This document shows, one piece after another, positions 1 through 5,296 of a stretch of DNA of 6,976 nucleotides. The stretch's first letter is position 1, and every line of letters starts with the position of its first letter. The translations under genes were made by a program, and so were the position numbers. Source of the stretch: Planctomycetota bacterium. Its GTDB lineage: Bacteria; Planctomycetota; Planctomycetia; Isosphaerales; Isosphaeraceae. The stretch is taken from positions 1 to 6,976 of the forward strand of contig JAJYCH010000256.1 in the NCBI GenBank assembly GCA_021778575.1, given 5' to 3'. The notes beneath the pieces were generated by a model. The model worked only from the letters and a program-made list of their open reading frames with translations, ran no database searches and was not told the DNA's origin.

Positions 1-326
1 CAGGTCGCCTCTCCCCACTTCCATTCGACGATCAGGTGATAGTCGGCGAATGTCTCGCGGGTCGCGAAACCACCGGTCTCCTGTCCCGAAACCCGAACCA
101 TGCCGTTTTGAACCGTGAAGACATGGTTCGGGTCGGCGAAGTGGCTCTGCCTCGTGAAAGTGTAGAATCCGTCGAGATTCTTGCCATTAAAGGCGAAGAG
201 GGGGGGACCGGATCTGATCGGCGGAAAATCGACCGCGAATGGCGGGATCGTCGGTCCGACGCGAGCCGGCGACGAGAGCAGTGATGCCACGAAGACCAGT
301 GGCGCGAACCAGTTACGACCTGGCAT
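1..326 (-). CDS. DUF1080 (3-keto-disaccharide hydrolase-like) secreted protein, 5' part only
   Basis: Reading the minus strand from ATG at 326 gives 108 codons open to the window edge, so the C-terminal part is missing. Residues 1-22 look like a signal peptide: a basic start (MPGRNW) followed by FAPLVFVASLLSSPA. From about residue 43 the family pattern of DUF1080 (PF06439) appears: LFAFNGKNLDGFYTF (43-57), FTVQNGMVRVSG (70-81), then GGFATRETFADYHLIVEWKW (85-104). These are the first strands of the concanavalin-like beta-sandwich. Members are exported and linked to glycan or 3-keto-sugar breakdown; planctomycetes carry many copies. The start is supported by GGAGGG, 7 bases upstream on the minus strand. 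The small gene at 359-631 ends 32 bases upstream in the same direction, so co-transcription is plausible. The family assignment is from remembered motifs. The exact substrate cannot be told from this fragment, and the catalytic part lies mostly outside the window. Confidence 0.88.
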   Translation of the reverse strand, partial: MPGRNWFAPLVFVASLLSSPARVGPTIPPFAVDFPPIRSGPPLFAFNGKNLDGFYTFTRQSHFADPNHVFTVQNGMVRVSGQETGGFATRETFADYHLIVEWKWGEAT

Positions 327-350
327 CGATCGACCCTCCGTGGTGAATCA

Positions 351-369
351 GCCGGAACTCAGTTCTGGC
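351..369 (-). other. Small inverted repeat over the stop codon between two minus-strand genes
   Basis: GCCGGAA (351-357) and TTCTGGC (363-369) pair over a 5-base loop, with one G-T wobble. The loop contains part of the stop codon of the small gene at 359-631. No T-run follows in either direction, so it is not a convincing terminator. It could affect the mRNA between the two genes, or be chance. Confidence 0.22.
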
Positions 370-631
370 GGTGAATCTGGCCCCCCAGCGATCGACAGGT
401 CGACTCCACGGTTGCTCGGAGTGAATCCGGGCAGGCGATCGACAGGACCATCCCCTGCGCGCCTTCGATTCCGTCGGGCGGTGTCACGCCCAGTTGATCG
501 CTGGGAACTCCGAGGCTGGTCACGAGCTGGATGGCCAGGTTTCCCTCGGCGGAATTATGAAAGAAGACGATCACTCGCCCGAGCCGGGAAGAGTCGCGGA
601 CCAATCCCGGGCGAATTTGAGGAGTTTCCAT
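359..631 (-). CDS. Small hypothetical alpha/beta protein (90 residues)
   Basis: I do not recognise this family. The frame encodes a compact, sensible small protein: strand RVIVFF (19-24), helix from SAEGNLAIQLVTSLGVP (27-43), strand QLGVTPP (46-52), a polar loop DGIEGAQG (53-60), strand MVLSIACP (61-68), helix DSLRATVESTCRSLGG (69-84). This beta-alpha-beta-beta-alpha order suggests a ferredoxin-like (ACT/PII-like) fold, which is inference only. No signal peptide or membrane segment is seen, so it is probably cytoplasmic. I chose the ATG at 631. The frame stays open to a TTG at 712 (117 residues), but no Shine-Dalgarno precedes that TTG, and the added N-terminal residues do not look structured. 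Upstream of 631 only a poorly spaced GGGGA (11 bases away) is visible, so the start is uncertain. It lies head-to-tail with the DUF1080 gene downstream (32-base gap) and divergent from the SUMF1-domain gene. The opposite-strand frame looks like a shadow. Confidence 0.6.
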   Translation of the reverse strand: METPQIRPGLVRDSSRLGRVIVFFHNSAEGNLAIQLVTSLGVPSDQLGVTPPDGIEGAQGMVLSIACPDSLRATVESTCRSLGGQIHRQN

Positions 632-739
632 CCGCGCAATGTTCCCCAAGGAGGGATCGGCCGGTCGAAGCGGCTCTAGTTTGCCGATTGTTGGTCTAAG
701 CCGCAAGTTCAACGGGGGTCCAGTTCGATCAACAAGAGG

Positions 740-767
740 GACTGAACGCCCTTGTGGCTGACTGAAC
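740..767. promoter_or_regulatory. 8-bp direct repeat 20 bp apart (possible operator) in divergent intergenic region
   Basis: GACTGAAC occurs at 740-747 and again at 760-767, exactly 20 bp apart (about two helical turns). It lies in the 232-bp gap between the minus-strand small gene and the plus-strand SUMF1-domain gene. The spacing would put both copies on one face of the DNA, as in tandem operators, and they flank a weak -35-like TTGTGG. Chance occurrence is not excluded. Confidence 0.2.
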
Positions 768-780
768 CGAGCGTTAGGCT
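752..780 (+). promoter_or_regulatory. Weak sigma-70-like promoter candidate for the SUMF1-domain gene
   Basis: TTGTGG (752-757) and TAGGCT (775-780) are 17 bp apart, and each matches the consensus at 3 of 6 positions. Transcription would begin near 787 and leave a leader of roughly 75 bases before the ATG at 864. The spacing is ideal but the hexamers are poor, so this is only the best candidate in the gap. Confidence 0.22.
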
Positions 781-863
781 AGAAGAACACTGCGTCGACC
801 CGTGGACCGACTTTCCTGACGGTCACTCTTCAACTGCGTTCTTCGACCATCGGGAGCGTGCCC

Positions 864-2558
864 ATGGACGAATCCGGCGAGTCCTACGAACCGATTCTTC
901 CCGACGAGCTCGACCTTCCCAAGAAGAAGCCGTCGATCCCGCCGCCCCTCCCCCGGCTCTGGAAAACGCCAGCCGAGGAGCTTCCGGCGGAAGAGCTTGA
1001 ATCGGCGAAACCCAAGAAAGTCCCTCCGGTCGTCGAGCCGACTCCCAAACCACGATCCGCCCGGCCGAAAGGCGCCCCCAAGAAGAAGGCTGAACCCGAG
1101 TTCGACGACGGCACCGGCGCCGTGAAGCTAGAAGAAACACCGGTTCTCGACACCGTCGAGGCCCGGCAGCGCGCCCGCTGGCTTGTCGGCGGGTTGCTCG
1201 CCTCGATCGGCGCCGTGTTCCTCTTCCTGGTGATTGGCGCATTCCGCGGTGGCGAGAACGCGGAGATCCACGACGGCGAACCCCCCGACCTCCGGACCGT
1301 CTCCGACACCAAATCGAGCGGCGAGGTCGAGGCCCGCAACCTGCTCGATAATGCCAAGCACTCCGACAAGCTTGGCCGGACCGACGCCGCGTTGAATCTG
1401 CTGAACAAGGTCACCAAGACCTATCCCAGCACCGCCGCCGCTCGCGAGGCGTTACACGCGATCGACCGCCACCGAGCCAACAAGCCACTTTTTGCCGACG
1501 ACTTGCCCCAGCAGGCCAGCGGCCCGAAGAAGCCGGCCGATGGCGGACAAGCCCTGGCGACGGGACCAACCCCGCCGTCGACCAATCCGACACCGAACTC
1601 GACCACCTCGGACCGGGCCGAGACCCCCCGACCGCCTGATCAGTCCGCGAAAAATTCGCCGCTACCGAGCAACTCGACGCCGACATCCACACCGACGGTC
1701 TCGATCCGTCCGCTGCCAATCGGTTACCGGCCGAATTTTGAAGTTCCGATTCACCCGTCGGGCTGGCCGAGCCGGATCTTCGCCGACAAGGACGGAGCCG
1801 AGTTGGTGCTCATACCCGGCACTGCCTTTAACATGGGACGGCAGGACGGCGAGCCACAGGAGGCGCCGGTCCATCGCGTGGCTCTGTCAACCTATTACAT
1901 CGACCTGCACGAGGTCACCGTCAAGCAATACGGGATTTTTCTCAAGGCGTCGGGACGACCGCTCGACCTCCTCCGCAAGAGTATCCCGAAAGGGGCCGAG
2001 ATCGCCGCTTACGAGAATTATCCGATCGTCAACGTCAGCTCGGCCGAGGCGAAGGCGTTCTGCGACTGGGCACGTCGAACCTTGCCGACCGAAGCTCAAT
2101 GGGAACTCGCCGCGCGCTCGAGCGAGGACCGCGTATCGTACTGGAACGGCGAATTACCCCGGAAAGATCCCGCCAAGGGGCCGAGGGTCATGGAACCGGT
2201 CATGTCGCTCCCTTCTGATTACTCTCCCCTGGGCGTCTTCGACCTGGGGGCGAACGCCTGGGAGTGGACATCCGAATTCTACGACTCGCAGTATTACCAC
2301 CAGTTCCGCGATATCGCAGTCGATCCGACCGGCCCCAAGAAAAATAAGGGGGGGCTGGTCACGATGACGGTCAAGGGAGGCTCGAAGTTCGGCTTTTTGA
2401 CCTGGCGCGACGGCCTGAAGGCCGAGACCCGGCTCCCCTATCTCGGGTTTCGCGGAGCCCTGAGCGTGGAAGCCACGCCGGTTCCCGCGAACTCCCCCAA
2501 CAACCCGGCGGGTACCTCGTCCAGTCCCGGCCGGAGCGGTGGCGTTCAACCGTTCTGA
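864..2558 (+). CDS. Single-pass membrane protein with TPR-like region and C-terminal FGE-sulfatase/SUMF1 domain
   Basis: A 564-residue protein. Order: cytoplasmic Pro/Lys/Glu-rich tail (1-104), one membrane helix (about 106-127, WLVGGLLASIGAVFLFLVIG), a TPR-like helical stretch (155-205), a Pro/Thr/Ser linker (206-295), then an FGE-sulfatase (PF03781) domain (about 312-535). Visible domain motifs are LVLIPGTAFNMG (314-325), HEVTVKQY (349-356), YPIVNVSSAEAKAFCDWA (386-403), LPTEAQWELAAR (407-418), GANAWEWTSEFY (462-473), KGGS (504-507) and GFRGAL (528-533). The cysteine pair that active formylglycine-generating enzymes carry after the GGS motif is absent here, so catalysis as a sulfatase activator is unlikely. 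A binding or structural role in the periplasm is more plausible. Start: ATG 864 has GGGAG 7 bases upstream; an in-frame GTG at 858 sits too close to that site. The basic tail points to an N-in topology. It stands alone, with a possible terminator hairpin 35 bases after the stop. Its partner is unknown. Confidence 0.9.
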   Translation: MDESGESYEPILPDELDLPKKKPSIPPPLPRLWKTPAEELPAEELESAKPKKVPPVVEPTPKPRSARPKGAPKKKAEPEFDDGTGAVKLEETPVLDTVEARQRARWLVGGLLASIGAVFLFLVIGAFRGGENAEIHDGEPPDLRTVSDTKSSGEVEARNLLDNAKHSDKLGRTDAALNLLNKVTKTYPSTAAAREALHAIDRHRANKPLFADDLPQQASGPKKPADGGQALATGPTPPSTNPTPNSTTSDRAETPRPPDQSAKNSPLPSNSTPTSTPTVSIRPLPIGYRPNFEVPIHPSGWPSRIFADKDGAELVLIPGTAFNMGRQDGEPQEAPVHRVALSTYYIDLHEVTVKQYGIFLKASGRPLDLLRKSIPKGAEIAAYENYPIVNVSSAEAKAFCDWARRTLPTEAQWELAARSSEDRVSYWNGELPRKDPAKGPRVMEPVMSLPSDYSPLGVFDLGANAWEWTSEFYDSQYYHQFRDIAVDPTGPKKNKGGLVTMTVKGGSKFGFLTWRDGLKAETRLPYLGFRGALSVEATPVPANSPNNPAGTSSSPGRSGGVQPF

Positions 2559-2592
2559 ACGGTCGGCTGAAGCTCCGAGTTGATCGCAAGTG

Positions 2593-2621
2593 CGTGAGCC
2601 GACCGATTGGGTCAGCTCACG
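2593..2621 (+). terminator. Strong hairpin downstream of the SUMF1-domain gene, possible terminator
   Basis: CGTGAGCCGACC (2593-2604) pairs with GGTCAGCTCACG (2610-2621) over the 5-base loop GATTG: 11 Watson-Crick pairs and one C-A mismatch. It lies 35 bases past the stop codon at 2558. No T-tract follows, so a classic intrinsic terminator is not shown. It may be an mRNA 3'-end stabiliser or a U-tract-less terminator. The stem itself is clear; the role is inferred. Confidence 0.4.
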
Positions 2622-2928
2622 AACTTGATATCGATCGGGCGATCGTGAGAGCCTCACCTCGCGTTTCTCCTTGGACGTTCTTCCTCGCGCGGTCAAAGCC
2701 GAGTTGTTCCCAGAAAGGCGGACTCGGCACGAATTCCGAGAGTCCACCCCATGAAACCTGTAGCCACATCCTCAACGGTTGGTCGCGCGAGTAGGAATCG
2801 GTAAAACTACTGGCAGCCGAATCCTCCAAATCTGTCGCTGTTATTCGTGTATTTGTACATTCCATTGGCCTGACGACTCTAGTGCTCAAACAATCAGTTG
2901 ACCACAAAGTTATAATAAAGCCGAGATT

Positions 2929-2937
2929 TGATATAAC
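2929..2937 (+). promoter_or_regulatory. Extended -10 promoter candidate for the small-protein/sulfatase operon
   Basis: TGATATAAC reads as TG-N-TATAAC, an extended -10 element with five of six hexamer matches, within the most AT-rich part of the window. No good -35 lies 16-18 bp upstream. Extended -10 promoters can do without one. A second TATAAT at 2911-2916 also lacks a well-spaced -35 (a TTGACC at 2898-2903 is only 7 bp away). Transcription from the former would start near 2944 and give a leader of about 275 bases before the ATG at 3220. Confidence 0.4.
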
Positions 2938-2952
2938 CTTTCGCAAATGGAA

Positions 2953-2983
2953 GAAAAACTTCGGTTTTTTCGGCCCGGGCCGA
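2953..2983 (+). promoter_or_regulatory. UUCG-tetraloop hairpin abutting a 14-bp perfect palindrome
   Basis: GAAAAAC (2953-2959), loop TTCG (2960-2963), GTTTTTT (2964-2970): a C(UUCG)G tetraloop on a 7-pair stem that is mostly A-T. It is followed directly by the perfect palindrome TCGGCCCGGGCCGA (2970-2983). If the promoter at 2929 is used, these would be the first structures in the transcript. Alternatives are a weak terminator (the T-run is inside the stem) or a protein binding site at the palindrome. Confidence 0.35.
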
Positions 2984-3125
2984 GACTTTTGACGCTGATT
3001 TACGTTAGATGAAACGACTGCCAGGAAATGCCGTGGAGGCGGACTCTTGTTTCCGTCCCCCCCCCGGGCCTTCCTTGAGGAAGTTTATCTCTGACGAGCC
3101 GGCTTCGGCCACGTCGCTTGAAACA

Positions 3126-3159
3126 CTTGATCGTCAAGAGTCGTTCACTCTTGAAGATC
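3126..3159 (+). promoter_or_regulatory. Leader hairpin with a competing alternative stem
   Basis: GATC-G-TCAAGAGT (3129-3141) pairs with ACTCTTGA-A-GATC (3147-3159) over the loop CGTTC: 12 pairs with one G-A mismatch. The same TCAAG (3134-3138) can instead pair with CTTGA at 3126-3130, so two mutually exclusive folds exist. The element ends 60 bases before the ATG of the small membrane protein. Such switching is seen in attenuators and riboswitches, but I recognise no known class, and the function here is inference. Confidence 0.35.
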
Positions 3160-3219
3160 TGGTATGCGCTACGGTCGGTCGTCATCTTCTCCCTCAACAG
3201 ACCTGAAGGAAGTCCGACC

Positions 3220-3402
3220 ATGTTTTTTGAAACGCTCTCCAGCCTCGACGCTTCCACCGTGGTCGCCTATCTCGATCCTGGGTTGGGGAGCATGCAACTG
3301 CAGATCGTCGTGGCGGGAATCCTGAGCTTTGGCTTCTTTGTGAAGTCGCACCTGGTTCAGGTGAAGTACAAGATCGGCCGGATTCTGAAGCGGAAAGATT
3401 GA
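3220..3402 (+). CDS. Small AYLDPG-motif membrane protein (60 residues)
   Basis: A 60-residue protein with the motif AYLDPGLGSMQLQIV (16-30). The hydrophobic stretch LQIVVAGILSFGFFV (27-41) forms a single membrane helix. It is followed by a basic tail (KSHLVQVKYKIGRILKRKD) that should remain in the cytoplasm, placing the N-terminus outside. Similar small proteins with A-Y-[LI]-D-P-G-x-G-S and a basic C-terminus are found beside membrane sulfatase/alkaline-phosphatase-fold genes in several phyla (from memory). Their function is unknown; an accessory subunit of the neighbouring enzyme is a reasonable guess. Start: ATG 3220 with AAGGA (3206-3210) 9 bases upstream. The frame is also open upstream to a TTG at 3118, which would add 34 residues, but no Shine-Dalgarno supports that start and the conserved core begins after 3220. 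The sulfatase-like gene follows after 75 bases on the same strand. Confidence 0.78.
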   Translation: MFFETLSSLDASTVVAYLDPGLGSMQLQIVVAGILSFGFFVKSHLVQVKYKIGRILKRKD

Positions 3403-3477
3403 ACCGGAACAGGAACGTCGCGGATTCTCCCTCGTTGTTTCTTGCGTCATCTCCCGCAACCGGTGCGAGTTTTCTCG

Positions 3478-5181
3478 ATGCTCTCCAAGCTCATCCGGGG
3501 CCGGACCGCTCCGGCCGAGGGTTCCGCTCCCTCAGTGCCAGCGGTTGCAGGTCCGCGCACGACTGACCGGCCCTGGGTCCTGCATCCCTTTCTGCTCGCG
3601 ATCTTTCCGATCCTCTCGCTCTACTCCCACAACGTTCATGAACTCCCTCTGGACGTTCTCTTCGCTCCATTATCGGTTGCGATCGGGGTGGTTGCGGTCG
3701 TCTGGCTGACACTCCGGCTTATCGGCCGCGACGCCCTCCGCGCCGGGATGATGACATCATTGCTCGGCCTGTTGTTTTTTGGTTATGAGACCCTGTTGAA
3801 CGGCATCATCGCCGTCTTGATCTGGATCGACTCGTTCTGGACCAACCGTGAGCCTCGGATTGAGATCGGGGCCATGTTGACGATCGAGGGACTCATCGCC
3901 GCAGTCGGATTCTGGCGGATTTACTGGCGCACCGCTCGTCCCGAAATCTGGACGAAATATCTGAATGCGTTCACATTGATTCTCGTGGCCCTACCAGTCG
4001 CCGGCCTGGTCTCGGCGCGGTTTCGCGAGCCGGTCGGGATTCATCATGATGGCGCCTTGCCTGCTTTGAAGCGTACCGGCGCGACTCCCGATATCTATTT
4101 CATCTTGCTCGATGGTTACGCGCGATCCGACATCATGCGCGAGAATTACGGGTTCGATAATCAGCCATTTCTCGATCGACTGGCGCGTCGCGGCTTTTTC
4201 GTGGCCAATCAAAGTACGTCGAACTATTGCCAGACTGCACTCTCGCTCGCTTCGATCCTCAATGCCGACTATCTTGATGAATTGCTCGAACCCAACACCC
4301 AGGATCTGCTGGTACTGGCCGACCTGATCAAGAAGAATCGCGTCGCCGATCAACTGCGCTCACGCGGATACCAGACGGTCTCATTCACGACCGGATTCGA
4401 CCTGACCGACAATCCCGAAACCGACCTCTACCTTGCCCCCGGCCCAGGTCATTCGGCCTTCAACGACATGCTCGTTCAGTTGACGCCGATCGCGCCATTA
4501 CTGTTCGACATTCACTGGAATGACCGGTTTTCGGAGAGCCGGAAGCGAACCCAGTTTGTTCTCGATCGACTTCCGTCCATCGCCCGGATTCCCGGCCCGA
4601 CATTCACCGTGGCTCACTTCGTTTGCCCCCATCCTCCGTTCCTGTTTGGTGAAAATGGCGAGGATGTCAGCCCTCGCCAGTTTGATCCGGGCCGGGAGCT
4701 CATGCCGCACAAGCTCGACCCTTTTATCGGCTCCCCCGAATATGTTCGTCAGGCCTATCGCAATCAGTCCGTCTTCCTGACCGGACGTATCGAGCGAGCG
4801 GTCGAGCAGATCCTCAAACAATCGTCGGAACCGCCGGTCATCATCATCCAGTCCGACCACGGTGCCTGGCTGCACTATCACCCGAACGACGTCGACGCCA
4901 CCCAGCTCCGCGAGCGATTCGGGACGTTGAACGCCATCCTGATTCCCGGCCTGAAATACGAAGGGCTTACCGATGACGCGAATTCGGTCAATACCTTCCG
5001 GATCGTCTTCAACAACGTCTTCGGAACTTCGCTTCCCCTGCTGCCCAGACGCAACTATTTTTCCAACCTCACCAATCCGTTCCAGTTCATTGACGTAACC
5101 GAACGGCTTCGGACCGAGAAACAACGTGGCCAGATTTTCCATTCGCCGGATCAGTTTCTCGGATTAAAGCAACAGTTTTGA
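3478..5181 (+). CDS. Five-pass membrane sulfatase-like hydrolase/transferase (alkaline phosphatase fold)
   Basis: A 567-residue protein. Five membrane helices are predicted by eye, at about 34-52, 60-82, 90-112, 131-149 and 162-181. A periplasmic sulfatase/alkaline-phosphatase-superfamily domain (PF00884-like) follows, about 203-545. Key motifs: PDIYFILLDGYARSD (204-218; Asp212 is a likely metal ligand), SNYCQTALSLASIL (248-261; Thr253 is the likely nucleophile, covalently modified in this superfamily), HFVCPHPPFLF (380-390) and IIIQSDHG (455-462; Asp460 and His461 are metal ligands). FGTSLPLLPRRNYFSN and FIDVTE close the domain. The layout of five helices plus an external catalytic domain resembles LtaS and EptA, which transfer phospho-head groups to envelope polymers or lipids. 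The nucleophile being Thr rather than Cys argues against a formylglycine-dependent sulfatase. The substrate is unknown. Start: ATG 3478 has only a weak GAG 8 bases upstream. The frame extends to TTG 3442 (12 more residues) without better support. It probably forms an operon with the small AYLDPG gene before it. Confidence 0.9.
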   Translation: MLSKLIRGRTAPAEGSAPSVPAVAGPRTTDRPWVLHPFLLAIFPILSLYSHNVHELPLDVLFAPLSVAIGVVAVVWLTLRLIGRDALRAGMMTSLLGLLFFGYETLLNGIIAVLIWIDSFWTNREPRIEIGAMLTIEGLIAAVGFWRIYWRTARPEIWTKYLNAFTLILVALPVAGLVSARFREPVGIHHDGALPALKRTGATPDIYFILLDGYARSDIMRENYGFDNQPFLDRLARRGFFVANQSTSNYCQTALSLASILNADYLDELLEPNTQDLLVLADLIKKNRVADQLRSRGYQTVSFTTGFDLTDNPETDLYLAPGPGHSAFNDMLVQLTPIAPLLFDIHWNDRFSESRKRTQFVLDRLPSIARIPGPTFTVAHFVCPHPPFLFGENGEDVSPRQFDPGRELMPHKLDPFIGSPEYVRQAYRNQSVFLTGRIERAVEQILKQSSEPPVIIIQSDHGAWLHYHPNDVDATQLRERFGTLNAILIPGLKYEGLTDDANSVNTFRIVFNNVFGTSLPLLPRRNYFSNLTNPFQFIDVTERLRTEKQRGQIFHSPDQFLGLKQQF

Positions 5182-5186
5182 TCGAC

Positions 5187-5228
5187 ATTCGTGCCGATTC
5201 GACCCGGTCCTCGAAAAAATTCGTGCCG
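5187..5228. repeat. 10-bp direct repeat 32 bp apart upstream of the sigma factor gene
   Basis: ATTCGTGCCG occurs at 5187-5196 and 5219-5228, 32 bp apart (about three helical turns), within the 115-bp gap between the sulfatase-like gene and the sigma factor gene. The second copy ends 22 bp before the -10-like TATACT. Paired sites at whole-turn spacing suggest an operator or an activator site. No function is known, and chance is possible. I see no terminator for the upstream gene here: the short TTCGA/TCGAA stem at 5198-5215 is followed by A residues. Confidence 0.3.
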
Positions 5229-5249
5229 TCCCGATGGCTTGTTCCCTCT

Positions 5250-5255
5250 TATACT
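5250..5255 (+). promoter_or_regulatory. -10-like TATACT upstream of the sigma factor gene
   Basis: TATACT (five of six consensus matches) lies 41 bp before the ATG at 5297. No acceptable -35 is found 16-18 bp upstream (the sequence there is GC-rich, around CCGTCCC), so a housekeeping promoter is only tentative. The repeat at 5187-5228 may supply an alternative activator contact. Confidence 0.25.
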
Positions 5256-5296
5256 CAGGGCGAAAGTTCTGAAGTCCAGTGATCGGGGACAGTGCC

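Larger units (their letters stand above)
2559..3219. other. 661-bp intergenic region with no convincing gene; hairpins and an AT-rich patch
   Basis: No frame here combines a good start, a ribosome binding site and a recognisable protein. The left part (2559-2790) has coding-like base composition but only short, unconvincing frames on both strands. The middle is AT-rich: 20 of 60 bases are G/C in 2881-2940, against a clearly GC-rich window overall. The right part (2940-3219) is rich in inverted repeats and a C9 tract (3057-3065), and reads best as the promoter and 5' leader of the small-protein/sulfatase operon. Decayed transposon or gene remnants at 2650-2800 cannot be ruled out by eye. Confidence 0.6.

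Noticed and set aside
388..446. 12-bp direct repeat GCGATCGACAGG (388-399 and 435-446)
   Set aside because: Both copies lie inside the small minus-strand gene in different codon phases; CGATCG-containing words are common in this window, so chance is likely.
181..699. 172-residue plus-strand frame opposite the two minus-strand genes
   Set aside because: It is Arg/Pro/Ser-rich with no recognisable pattern, and lies antisense to the DUF1080 signal-peptide region and the small alpha/beta protein, both of which make better proteins.
1492..2367. 291-residue plus-strand frame inside the SUMF1-domain gene
   Set aside because: Arg/Pro/Ser-rich out-of-frame shadow of a gene with clear domain motifs.
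2717..2748. Inverted repeat GGCGGACTC / GAGTCCACC with a 14-base loop
   Set aside because: One mismatch, a long loop, no T-tract and no gene close by; not distinguishable from chance.
2617..2946. 109-residue minus-strand frame in the intergenic region
   Set aside because: No ribosome binding site or recognised motif, and it spans the AT-rich promoter-like region; a remnant cannot be excluded but is not supported.
3057..3065. C9 homopolymer as a phase-variation tract
   Set aside because: It lies in the leader, not in a supported coding frame, and not between promoter hexamers; only its presence can be reported.
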